NCBI RefSeq assembly: GCF_000499845.2
Contig: NC_023751.2
Coordinates: 7,901,835-7,965,834 of the forward strand
Source of the DNA: Phaseolus vulgaris
Lineage: Eukaryota > Streptophyta > Magnoliopsida > Fabales > Fabaceae
Direction of reading: 5' to 3'
DNA: 64,000 bases
Numbering within the stretch: position 1 is the stretch's first letter; every line of letters begins with the position of its first letter. The position numbers were made by a program, and so were the translations under genes. Positions 1 to 20,400 of the stretch are shown here, in pieces. Under the pieces are notes generated by a model. The model did not search any database and was not told the origin of the DNA. It worked only from the letters and a program-made list of their open reading frames with translations.

Positions 1-3000
1 TATTTTTTCATTAAATTATATTAATAAATATTATTTTTCATGGTAATCAAATAAAAATAAAAATAATAATAATAATAATAATTACTTGAAGCTGTTTAAA
101 AGTTAAGTTATTGGAATAAAATTGAATGTGAATTATTTGAAGATTTACATCTTAATTAAATCACTCCAATTCGACATTTCTTGTAATTTTCATTAAGGAT
201 TTTCCTTGTTTTCATTGAGTAAATTTTATAGGAATTACATAATACTATATTAAAAGCTAGACCCCAATAATTTCATATTTAAAAATAAATAAAAAATAAA
301 ACTATATATGTAATTGAAGTTTTGATTCACCAAGTGTAATAACTATGATAATTTAATTATGTAAGTTTTAGTAACATGAATTCAGTTTTCTAAGTACTGA
401 AATTGTGCGGGTTCCTCTTTTTCAAATCAACAAGTATACCAATGTAAACATATGTGTTAAATAAAATGTCACTTTTCATGTCATAAAACCTAATATTATT
501 ATGCTAATAAACTTTATATTAAACATTCAATGAAAAATTAACTATAAACTAAAATGGAACAATTAAAATACATGGAGGTATAATTGGTGGAGTTCAAATT
601 CAAGGAAAAAATAAAATAAAATAAAATATATATAGTCATGTAATTTTGTCACATAAGGAAAAAAAATACCTAAACCTTTTTTGGGACTGTGTTAAAAAAA
701 AGATGTGCATAATTCAAATACCTACCAGAGAAAAGGTGCCCACAAAAATTAAAGAATGTGGCCGATTTAAATAATATCATTATTTTTTTTTCTTTGTTTG
801 TTTTCAAAATATTCATTACATTGAGTGACATACTCTTGTGAAAAAAAAATCTTTATTTTAAATATTCTTTTATAGGTGTTTTCTTTTCTTGGAAATAGTA
901 TTATTGGAAACACAATCTGACACTAATACCTCTTCTCTAATAAATAATGAATTTTGATTCAACCAATATAATTAGTAACTAAATGCTGGATTTAACTTTG
1001 GTTCTTTCAGTTGTTTATTCATATTTAAAGTTTAAGTTTACTTTTTAGTAGCATAATGTTGGCATAAAACAATTATTATTGAAGATAACAATTAATATTA
1101 TTAGAAACTTCAAACACCCATAATATAATTATGGCTTATTTAATACATGAAGTAGAATCATAAAAAAATATAAATTTAGATAATTTAAATAGAGATATGT
1201 CATTATTACTTATATTAGCCAATATTAATAATTATTTGACTATTTTAGCAACACCTAACAAACAAAGTACACAATAAAACATATAAAAATTCATGATCAT
1301 CAGTATAAAAACTAATGGAAAGACTAGTTGAACTAACACAAACAATATAAATTATAAACTTAGAAATTATTAAACTTGAAAGATGAAACTGAAATATAGA
1401 ATATAGATTGGAGATTAAGATTATATTTTAGTATGTATTTATTGTTTTAATTTAAAAAAAATTATGCATGTTGTGCAAAGAAACAAAACAATGTTGTAAA
1501 ATAGTCGAGGTAAAATTAAATTATATTTATAAAAAAAATTAAAACATTAGTATATTTTGTTAACTTTATTGAACTAGCAAGTTTGTTCATTGCTAAATTT
1601 ATTTTCATAACAAAATTAAAGTAGTTTTTATTATTTTATAAATATTTTTTCTTGATACCTTTTAGATATATTTTACAATCTTGACCACTTCAACATTTAT
1701 TCATTAACATTTCATAATTTAAAACATTTTTATGTAAAAAAATGACTTTTAATTATATAATATGTGTTTTTAGGATTACTTAAATTAATCCAAAAGCCTA
1801 TTCAAGAAGATTTTTTCTTTAATAAAAAATATCAATTATGATCTAAAATATACTATTAAATTGTAAATCACTGTTTTAGATTATGTAAAATTCAATATAC
1901 CTATTTAAATTTTGAATTTCAAAATTTAAGAAATTTTCAGATTTAATATACCTTTTAAGTTTTGAGTTTCACAATTTAAGAAATATTCAGATTATATAAT
2001 CTAAAAAGAACTTTAAGCTGAAAACAAAATAGCGATTATAGGGTTTATAAGAAAAAATGGGTGCAAAAATAAATTGTCGCACTATTAGTATCTTACGAAC
2101 TACAAGGGCGACCCATAATGGGTTCCTTTGACACGTTCCCAAGAAGGTTAGAATTTCTGAAAGTCTTCATTTTGACTGACATTTTATGTATTACCAATGC
2201 ACATGAATTCGAATTAAATGTTGTGGTTCGGAGTTTGGTGCATAAACCGTGTTTTAAGACACTACTCAATCGTCACCAAATTCGTGACCTTCATTTGCCA
2301 GACACTAATTACTTCCGTTGACGCCTAACACTTTTTTAGGTGAACAAGAAACTGGAAAAAAGACTTTGGAACCATTAATATTCAAGCCATTCAAAGAAAC
2401 TGTAATATTCTTTTTCATGAGATATTAATTATTATGATATGGAGATATTTTTTGAAATAGGAAGGAAATTTTACAAGAGTAAAAAAATAAGAAAAATGTT
2501 TTAAAAGTTATTTGGTCAAAGAGAGAGTGAAAAGATGTATAAAATGGCATAAATATATGTATCCGTGTCTCGGTCAAGATCCCTTATCGAACATTCCTCG
2601 AATTTAGTTCTCTTATATATCCTTTAATATAAAATAATTAATTTAATCATGATTGAAATTCTTTTAAAATTAAAAAATTAATCCAGAAACTTATCTTAAT
2701 CTAGTTCAATTTTAAATGTTTATCACACTAATCGAGAAAAATATTAAATAATATTTATTACACCTAACCATCTTAAATAAAATAATAATTTAAAGATTAA
2801 AGTATCATTTACATGTAAAACACGATTGAAAATCACAGGACTTATCGAACTAAAATCAACAATAGTTCAAATAACTTAAGAAAGTATCTATAACTTTCGG
2901 ACCTTTTTGTAAGTAAAACATTTTAAATAATAAAAGCGTAGAATTTGTTTTTACAGCGTGAAGAGTTATGAATGAGTGTTTATCGAATGGAGTAGCTAAC

Positions 3001-3660
3001 TATGTGGTGTTTGGTGATAAAACTTTATTTGCTAAAAGTACAAATTCACCCTTAAAACCTTATTTGGAGGGAATCATGTGACCCTTTTGTAGTAAGATCC
3101 CTCACAAAGATTCTGAAGAAATGATGTTGATACAACATTCAAACTTGGGTATTCTGTCGTTGAGAAATGAGCCAGACGTTGAAGGTGTTTGGTTTAATGC
3201 CCAAGACAAGGGTGTCAGTGAGGTAGGATTGAAAGGCGTGGAAGCTGACAGCGAGGGAAGCGTCAATTAGGCTATTGGGTGGTGAGAACAACAGAGGGAA
3301 GGAACATATGAATGGTGGATGCATGGTATCAACATTTTCATTTTAGTTTTTATATGTTATTCTAGGACAATTTTATCCGGTTAGAAAAGTAATGACATTA
3401 ACTAAAATATATATATAAAAACTTACCTCTACAAGTACTAAAACATAAAATTTCGAAGTGTAAAAAATTATTAGAACGAAATAATTAATTGACGTGCATA
3501 TATTAAAATCATGTAATAATCGTAAAAGCAAGAAAAGTGCGATATAAATTATGCAAAAATAATTGTATATTTCATTTGTACTATTTTGTGTTGTTGGTTT
3601 ATTTTCTCGCGAGATGATTAAAAGATAAAGTAATAGTAAAAGCAAAGAGGGAAGCAGGAG
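1..3660. other. AT-rich intergenic region, no gene recognised
   Basis: This stretch is strongly AT-rich and full of stop codons. A short AAT-type microsatellite lies near 60-82. Two blocks, about 2080-2340 and 2940-3330, are less AT-rich and hold short open frames (for example a 67-codon frame from 2118), but neither resembles a family I know and neither has convincing splice sites. They may be decayed transposon or gene fragments. Confidence 0.6.
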
Positions 3661-3679
3661 AGGTTAAAAGAAACACAAA

Positions 3680-4012
3680 GCAAGCTTTTCGGGGTATTGT
3701 CAACGCGAGCCCGGCGATATCTCGCGCTTTAATTCTTGTTATCGTTTGGCAAAGTTGCACATTCCCACAAACCGCAAAGTAAACCCATTGACATCGATGG
3801 AAAGTGGCCCAAGGTTTCTGGTTTAGTTCTCGCGGGTCTCTCTTCTTCTCACCACTGCACCCTTCATCTCTCTCTCTCTCTGTCTCTCATTGAGTCATTC
3901 CCTGCAACTACCTCTCGTCGCTGGTTTAGCTCTCACGCGATCACGCAGGCACTCGTCACTGTCTCCTTCACCTCCCGCACCGTACTCCGAATTTGACTGA
4001 GTTGTGGACTCG
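3680..4012 (+). promoter_or_regulatory. Leader/promoter-proximal region of the P450 reductase gene
   Basis: Base composition shifts sharply from AT-rich to GC/CT-rich at about 3680, just before the reductase start codon at 4013. A pyrimidine tract with a CT microsatellite lies at about 3868-3891, typical of plant 5' leaders. No transcription start or TATA box could be fixed by eye, so the division between promoter and 5' UTR is not known. Confidence 0.4.
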
Positions 4013-11531
<7,519 letters not shown>

Positions 11532-14408
11532 TTTTTCTAGTTCTTCTGCTTGGATTGTGGTATCCTTGCTCTTTGGTATGCTAAATTCAAGTTTGGCTGA
11601 AGGATATTTTTGAGATTAGTAGCTGCCTTTACGGAAATTTAGGAACCGACAGTGGAGGCTAATCAGGTTTCCTTGAGAAGAAATGTTTTTCTGGACATTT
11701 GCCTTTTTCTTTTGTTTTCTGTTGTCTTTATATTATCTTATGATAGGTTGGATCCCTCTAAACTAGGATTAATTATAGAGGGACTCTGATGGTTAGTTCC
11801 AGAAATCGGTCAACACATAGAGGTTGCAGTTGATGATTATGTATCATCATTAAGTGTAGAAATTGGTAACGAATAATTATTTTTTATCAATGAAACATGT
11901 TTTTTAATACTGAGAATAATATGTTCTTGTGTTGAACACAATTTATTTAAAAAGTTTTAATGTGTTATCAAAATCTTGATCTTATGGAGCATAATGTTTT
12001 AAAAATGTTATAGTTTCGCTGGGTGTTGGGGAAATCATTGGTTCACACTTACTGGGGAAATCATAACCACCTGAACATCTTAGTAATAGAATTTCAAAAA
12101 CGAGGTCTGGAACTCTCAATAAACGTTTAAGTTTTTTTAATACAAGGGTTGATAGAAACTAACAATATTTGACGTGAGTACGAGATCCATGTAATTTGTG
12201 CATATAAATAAAAACAATTGGTTTTAAAATTAGGTTACACTTTTAATTTCTCAATTAATATCCTTAAAACTCTAACATTTTTCTGATGAGTTGTTTTTCT
12301 TTTGACAAATTTGACCTAGATTCGAAATTACTTATGTCATGCAATTTCCTTTATGAGTGCCAATTATAAGTCTGTTCAAATTTTTAAACAAGTGTAGATA
12401 AAAAATATATTATCAATCAAATATGAATTGCTTTTGTATAACTTTTAAGTAATTGTTATAAGAGTTAATTAGCTTATTATAATAATATTATAGTAGGATT
12501 TGTAATTCAATGATAACGTAAAATTAATGGGTTATACCATTCAATCCCTTGAATTATAAAACTTAGATTTACTCCTAACTTATATATATCAAAAGTAATT
12601 AAAAGTTAGATTTATTTTGAAAATTTAAGAGATTTACTTCTTGTTTTGACTTTTCTTAATTAAATTATTTATTAGACCTATGTATTTCCTCATGATTTAA
12701 ATTATATATATATATATAAATATTGTTTATATATATATATATATATATTATATCCTAAAATAGCTAATTTATTATTGGAAAACTAGTTTATTTGTGTGAA
12801 ACCAAAAATTATAAATACAAATTGTTAGATTAATTTAATGACAAAAACAGAAAGATAAATACTTTAAATTAATAGTTATCAATTCACTTTACTAATTTTT
12901 GTGATTTTAATGTGGGATTTTATTATTGAAAACATTAAAACTATAGATATGAAAATAGAGTTATATACATACATCATGATATATATATATATATAACTAA
13001 AATTTTAAAAAAATCAATAGTCTCGTTGACATTTTAAAATTGCATATATTTTTTAATCTTAACATTATAGATATTTATATAAAATTTCCATTTTTCGTGT
13101 TAAGATTTCAATGATAATCTATATTTATTAAAGAATAAACATTCTTTTATTTTTCATTTTAATTTTAAAATTAATTTTGGTTTTAATTTTTCAAAAATCT
13201 ACTTCTATTCATTTTTCAAATTTATATAAATATATTTGACTAATTAAAAAATGCGACACATGCCAAATAAAGAAAGAATGTTTTCATTTTTGGACATATT
13301 AAGTAATGTCAGTTAATTTTTGCAATTTTTTTTTAAATATATATATATATATATATATAACTGAAACTAAAAAAATTTAATAGTCACGTGGACATTTAAA
13401 AATTACACATATTTTTTAACCTTAACAATTTATATATATTTATATAAAATTTACATTTTTTGTGTTAAGATTTCAATGATAATTTATATTTATTAAAGAA
13501 TAAAACTTTCTTTTAATTTTTTAAAGTAATTTTGCTTTTCATCTTTTAAATCTAGTTTTATTCATTTTTTTAAAATTTAGATAAATATATTTAGCTAATT
13601 CAATGCGAAACTTGTTTTACTAGATTTGTTTATATAGAAACTTTGAAACGTATTTTCAAACCAGAGTCAGAACATTCACACGAAGAATAATGTATACAAT
13701 TTTATGCATAAATTTTTATTGAGTAAGTATTTAAAAAGTTCAAAAATTGAAATACAGTAACAATTGTGAAAGGACTGTTTTCATTTAATCTAAAATACAT
13801 AAAACCAAAATTGTTATTTTTAAATATTAAAGATCAAAATGAATCTTAATAAATACTTATCAACAACTTAATAATCTTATTAAAGAGTAGTAGATAACAT
13901 TTTTAATGAAATAATATTTTTTTATGAATTCCCATCTTAGTCTGTTATTTTATACATACTTTTATATAATTATTATTAATGAATAAGAATAAGATTAATT
14001 TTGTTTTTCCTATATCATCTCAATTAAGCATTCAGACATCTTGGGAAGTAATAATTTTTCGTCAAAGAATATCGCTAATAAATAAGATTTGAAGCTTTTT
14101 TATTTTCAAATAAACACTTGCTAATATTCTTCCATAAATAAAGTAACAACCAATGATTTTGTATTGGTGTTTTGTCTTGTATTCCACCTCTTAATTTCTT
14201 ATTATCTGTCCCCATGATTCCAGTCAAGAAGGGAATAATCTCTATAAGTAATCAATCAGTCGACACAGTTTCTCAATCTCCATTCTTCTCCCACACACTT
14301 CTTCTTCTTCCGTTAATCTCTCTGCAATTCCCTTCTGTTTTATCTATCTGTTGCTAGGGATCAATTATTTTTCTCTCTTCTCTTTTCTGCTTCGACTAAG
14401 AGACGGCA
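11532..14408. other. AT-rich intergenic region between reductase and MYB-like gene
   Basis: No gene seen. The region contains AT microsatellites (about 12705-12750, 12979-12996, 13338-13359) and a duplicated block described separately. A pyrimidine-rich stretch at about 14280-14400 is probably the 5' leader of the MYB-like gene. Confidence 0.6.
12993..13600. repeat. Diverged direct repeat of about 250 bp
   Basis: Positions 12993-13245 and 13357-13600 align along their length. Both start at an ATAACTRAAA-like motif after an AT run. Both pass through a shared TGTTAAGATTTCAATGATAA core followed by TATTTATTAAAGAATAAA, and both end near a CTAATT motif. The copies are clearly diverged, so the duplication is old. 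No terminal repeats or coding potential were seen. Confidence 0.65.
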
Positions 14409-17400
14409 ATGTCAGAGAAGAAGAACAAAGTGTCTTATACGGAAAAAGATGCTGTGGCGCTGATGCAGAGGTATTTATTTATTTTTATTTTTGTTTATAA
14501 TTTTGTGTTGTGACTTCAGAGACTTCAAACGATTTGGGATTTTGAGCAGGTACGACCCAACTACGGTGTTCATCTTGCTTCAAGAAGTTGCGCATTACGC
14601 TAAGCCAAAGATTGATTGGAACGAGTTGGTGAAGAAAAGTGCGACTGGGATTTCTAATGTTAGGGAATATCAAATGCTGTGGCGGCATTTGGCCTATCGG
14701 CATTCTTTGCCGGAAGATTTTGAAGTTGGGGCTGAACCTTTGGTCAGTATAATTTTTCTGAAAAATTTCTTTGTTATTCTAATTTGTTGTTAGGTAAAAT
14801 ATATTTTTTCAAATTAGTTTTAGGGTACGTTGGAAAGAACTTAGTTCACAACTTCTTTGAACTTATCTTACTACATAGACCAACTTGGGTTGATATGATT
14901 GGCGAGTGGCGAGTGGCGAGAGACTCACGTGGTTTAACCAAAGTGCCTGAGTTCGACTCAAACTGGTTGGGATGTTCACCTATTTGTGTCTGTCAAACCC
15001 TAAGTGAAAAAAAAGCCTTACCAGATAGGCTTTTGGTAGAGCTTATGAAATGTCCATGATAACTCTTGAAAATGGCTATAGCTTGTATTAAAACAGTTTA
15101 CCTGTGCTCCCTCTTTTAAGTATAGAAACAACTTATACGTAAGTGCATACATGATAAATATTTAGGAACCCTTTGAAAAGAAGAAAATAAGAATGTAAAT
15201 TGAATGAATATTCTTCCCGTTACATATTAACATATGCATAAGTTAATTTTAACCTGGGAAAAAACTTATTTCATTTTGTCTTCTTTGTTTATTCAAATGT
15301 GTCTCTATTTAATAAGCCCTTAATCAAGCTATTTTCCCAAACAGTGCTATGTATATCCATCTTAGTACAATTTTATGCTTTTATTCATGGCAAATTTACT
15401 AGTCATTTCATTTGAATATTTCAAAAGGGTTTTCGGTCATGTGTCAGCATCGAAATTCCTTATGACTGTTTAATGGTTACTTTGGCAGTCTGATAATTCT
15501 ATTTGGTGCTAAATAAGGAAGAATGAATTTTGGTTAGTTCATAATATGCAAGGCAAGATCATTGTGTACATGATTTTGAAGTCCTGAACGCAACCAAGTT
15601 TTATACCGTCTCCTATGTTTGGTCTTATAGACGTGTGTCCAAATACATATAGCCAATATTAGAATACATGAAAATCAAGGTAGAAGGTACTGGCTTAATT
15701 TCAATTCATAAATATTACCGTTAGTTCCTTTTTTGGTCAAATTGACAAACATTTAATCAGATGAGTGATAATGAGTAAATAGTCACTCAACTAATGATTA
15801 TAGCAGTTGAGTATCCTTTACTATTCAAATTTCTATCTCAGATTAGTTTTTCACAACATGCTGTATTATCATTTTTCACTGGATTTTTCTGCTTAGATAT
15901 TTGGATTATTAGATATGTTCATACTTATTTGGAGTCTTAATTCCAGGATGATGACAGTGACTTAGAGTGCGAGCTAGAAGCATTACCTCCTGTAAGTGGG
16001 GAATCTGCATCAGAGGCGGCTGCATGTGTGAAGGTAAATGTGCTTGCTCTAGTTATCACACATTCTATCTCAATATCTTATAGATAGTTGTATAATTATT
16101 GTTTGTTAGATTTCTACTTAGAGTAACAAAAGTAATTTTATCAGATTAATAAGTTAGCTTGGCTTTACTCGACAACTAACTATAAGAATAATAATGTTGT
16201 ATGTTTGTGAATGGTAGGCAGTAAAGTGCCAGCAAGAGCAACAAATAGGTGTGATAAAGTGAGAATGAATATACAAAAAAAGCATTGGATTAGGAATTGA
16301 ATGTATATGAGAGGAAGTTGATGTAGCACCTATAAAGAAGATGATAGAAACTTGCCAAAGGTGGTTAGTTCATGTTTGAAGACCAGTGGAGTTTTCATTG
16401 AGAAAACTATAACTAGTTAAAGAATTTTTGATTAAAAATTGATAGGGGAAGACCTAAAAATGTATTAGAACTTAGAAGGAACCAATAAAAAAACCTTTAA
16501 ATTGAAAATTTGATATTTGGTAGAATTCAATGATGTTGATTGATCTATGTAGACAATACCATGTAGTGAGGAATAATTGGGTTCTCTTTACAGTTTCATT
16601 GGTTAAATTTTCAATTGTGATATTTCTTTATATTCAATTTTGAACGGCCTGTTTTTGGGAATTGTTTATTCATCAGGTAATGATTGCTTCTCGCACACTA
16701 AGTGAATCTGCGCCTAGTAGCTCAACAATCGAGGCTCCATTGACTATAAATATTCCAGTTTGCCATTCATCTAGAACTCTTATTGAAAGTTCACAACCCT
16801 CTAATTTGATGCAAGGGACAAACATTGTTTTTCCAGTCACTGTTCAGAGACAAACATTGCCAACACACCCTGCACCATCAACAGATGGTATAGAATCTAA
16901 GGGATTAGTTGGTGGTAATCTAGCCTCCAAAAGAAAACGAAAAACATGGTCAGAGGAAGAGGACATACAACTACGAGCTGCTGTTCAGAGATGGGGCGAA
17001 GGGAATTGGGCAACCATGGCAAAAGGAGACAACTTTCCTATTAAGAGAAGTCCCACACAGTTAGCACAGGTGGTTTTCAAATCATAAAAAAAATATAAAA
17101 CCAGTTTTCTTAGTAATTGTGTGAATATTTCATTGGTAGTTCATAAATGACATCATCACATTTGAAACTGGTCTTTTTCGTAAAATCCAAAATTAACAAC
17201 TTAAAACTATTGTTAGATTCTTGGGATTTTGGGGGGTTTAGTCTCGTGCTTGTTATGTGATGAGTTCATTAAAAGTTCATCCTCTATTCTGGACTATTTT
17301 AAAATAATCAATTTATTAAACCATGAATATTTATTAATTTTTTTTACATTAATTAGTTGAGATCCCACATCGACCATAAATATAGTCAATATTGTCCTTA

Positions 17401-20400
17401 TAAGGCTTGGGTAATTCTCACATTGCAAGCCAGTTTTGAGGAGCTAAGTTTTAATCCCAAATTTTAATATTGCATTAAACCTATCTTAGATTTGTTATTG
17501 GACCAACCAAATTTATCTATGCTGCAGTTTTGGGTTCGAGGGATATGTTGAGATTTCACATCGATTGGAGGTATATCATATATGTTCATTGCTGTCATGG
17601 CTTAGGCAGTCCTCACATTATTAGTTAGTTTTGTGGGATTAAGTCCTAAGCTTAAGTTCTAATTTAGTTTCAAAGTCTGTCTTAAATCTGTTAATGGGTC
17701 ACCCATATTTGTGCACAAAATAGATGTCAATTCTCAGCATAGGGGTTGTTGTTATTGGAGCACTTGCATATTTCCATGGTCTAGATGTCCAATCTTGGAT
17801 GTGAGGTAATGTGTTGAGATCCCACACCCTTACTAGTGTTGACAATTCTTATCTTACAAATTGGTTTTGTAGGATTGAGTTAGACTTTAATTCCAAATTC
17901 TAAGAATTAACAAGTTAAGTAATGGTGACAATTATTATTTGAAGTTAACTATTGATAGGAGGCCATAATCTTTGTTATCCCATTGATATATTGACTGCTT
18001 GATCTGTGGATGCAAAGAATGGTCTTTAGTTAGTTGAAATCTGATACCCTTATCTACCATAGCCGATTTATACCCTGCAATTTTATTATCACGATAGGAT
18101 AGTTGTGCTTGATTATGCAGCTGTTGAAGTTGGGCCTGTTGAAAACGGTCTCTTTTAGGTGTACAACTTTGCATTGTGTGTTATGTGTGTCATCCCTTGC
18201 TCCCTTGATTCTAGTTTCTAAAATGGTAAAGGAAAAACATAAGTCGTCAGTTATGTTTAATTTTAATACTGACACTGAGTCTATTTTTCTTGGTTGTCCT
18301 CTAGTCAGGTAACATGTCTGGTTATCACCCAGCTTTCCTAGGTTCAAATCTCATCAATGAATTTTTTCATGTCGAGCTCTTTCAAGAACTTCTCATTTGT
18401 GATATTTTTAGTTATAAAGGATGAATCTGTGTATCTTTGTGAATATTAATGTCGTTTGATAACTGATACAGTCCATTTCACCTTTACTGTTATTTATTTT
18501 ATATTCTACATATCAGCATATCCTAAAACTTGCAGAAATGGACCATTTTACTTTGTATCTTTTTGAATATTCATGTGATTTAAGCATCGTACCATTTTAA
18601 CCTTTTTGTTATTTACTTTTTATTTTTTTTTAATTCTCATGGGTTATCCACAAATGTTTGCAGAGGTGGAGCATTTTACGAAAGAAAGATGGGACTGTCA
18701 ATTCTGGAACCATATCAACCAGCACACAATATACTACTGCTGAACAGCTGGCAACCCGACACTCTTTATCTTTAGCCCTTGATATGCCATTAAAAAAGTT
18801 AACTGCTCCTGGAGTGTCGGATCCTGGTAATTTTTCTGGACCTTTTTCTGTTTTATTTTAATTTATCTGCATATTAATTAATTTACCTCCTATTTTTGTC
18901 ATCCATTTGTTTGAATGTGAGAAGTAGGGAGGAAAGAATTAAGAGAGAAGAGAAAAAGTGGGTCAGTATTTCAGGTTGTTTGGGTTAAGAGAATAAGAAG
19001 AAAGAAAAAAAAACTTCTCTTTCTCCCCTTATTTGGTTGGATAGAAAAGAAAGAAGAAAGAAAAGAAACTATACTCATGTCAGATCACATTTTTATGGTA
19101 TTTTGGTCATTACTCAAACTCTCCCCTCTCATCTTTTTCTTTGTAAAATGAAGCTCAATTTCTTTGTTATCTGCACAGCATTTTTCTTCATCTCTTCACT
19201 GTTCCCAAATGCGACCACATTTTCTTGGGAAGTGTTGTTTCCAACCCAGTTCTTCCTCTCCTAAATCATTGGTTCCAAACAAATTGTAAATCCTGAACTG
19301 AGTCTCAAAGTTCCACAATTCTCAAATCAATTTAAGGATGATTCTCAAATCAATTTAAGGATATGATTCTCAAATCAATTTTAGGTGATTTTCAAATTTA
19401 TTTTAGGTGATTTTCAAATTTATTTTAGGTGATTCTCAAATTTATTTTTGGATGACGCTCTTTCCGTGAGACTGGTTATATTCCCCTGTTTCATGTTGTG
19501 TACTGTGCTTATTGATATTATTTACCAGTGTGATTTGAAATGTTCATGATCTTTTTTATGCATGGTAAGATGCAAATGTTTTGTTTTAACCTTAAAGACC
19601 ATGAACTTAATCAATATATTGCTTGTGTCACATCCCCCACAAAAAAAAGCTGACTATTTTTAGATTATCTATACTTGCAATATTTAATACAACGAAGCAT
19701 TCTTGTAATATAAAAGCACAAATTTGGAGTAACATTGAATGAGTTGCTGGACTTCTTACATTTCATGCCAGGAGTGGGATAACCAAATAGCTTGAATATA
19801 ACTTTGTTGGGGTACAAAGTCACCAATTTAATAGATATATGTGTCTTGCCTTTTATAATTTTATTTTACTTTTACTGGTCTTCACAAGCTTTTCATGTTT
19901 ATAAATATAATTTCTCTATGCCATCAATGTTATCTTCCTTCTACTATATCTCAATACTATCAATTAAAATGTATTAACAGTATTAATGTTTGTTAGGTCC
20001 GTTAATACGTTTTAATTGATAGTATTGCTGAGAGATTTAGGAAGTTAGTTTTTTATATAAGTTAGTTTGTTGGGCTGAGATAGAGAGGAATTAAGGCAGA
20101 TTGTCTATAAATAAATGGGAAGGTTGAAATAGAGATAGTCTTGTCATACGAACTAACAAGAAAAGAATATAAGAAAGTTAGAAGAATTAGGAGAAACTAT
20201 AAACCCATCAAAACAACCCATTGGCATTCTGGATAAAAAATCTGAACATTAGAAGCAAAAATGAAGTTCTGAGGGTCAAGAATCATGGTGGCAGAGATGA
20301 CTCTGAGTCTGATGGGTTGTTTTGGGGTTGCTAAGAGGATTCGGAGAAGTCCTGTAGTTGATATGGAGGCAGAAAGCAAGGAACATCATGCTGGGTAAAA

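Noticed and set aside
2118..2321. 67-codon open frame in the left intergenic block
   Set aside because: No recognisable domain, no flanking exons or splice sites; expected by chance in a less AT-rich patch.
3139..3324. 61-codon minus-strand open frame
   Set aside because: No family resemblance and no supporting context; the opposite strand reads equally well.
4004..4012. GTG at 4004 as start of the P450 reductase
   Set aside because: Plant nuclear genes start at ATG; the ATG at 4013 gives the usual family N-terminus and length.
14893..14975. A tRNA gene in intron 2 of the MYB-like gene
   Set aside because: A- and B-box-like words are present but no cloverleaf can be drawn with paired acceptor and anticodon stems; kept only as a weak SINE-like candidate.
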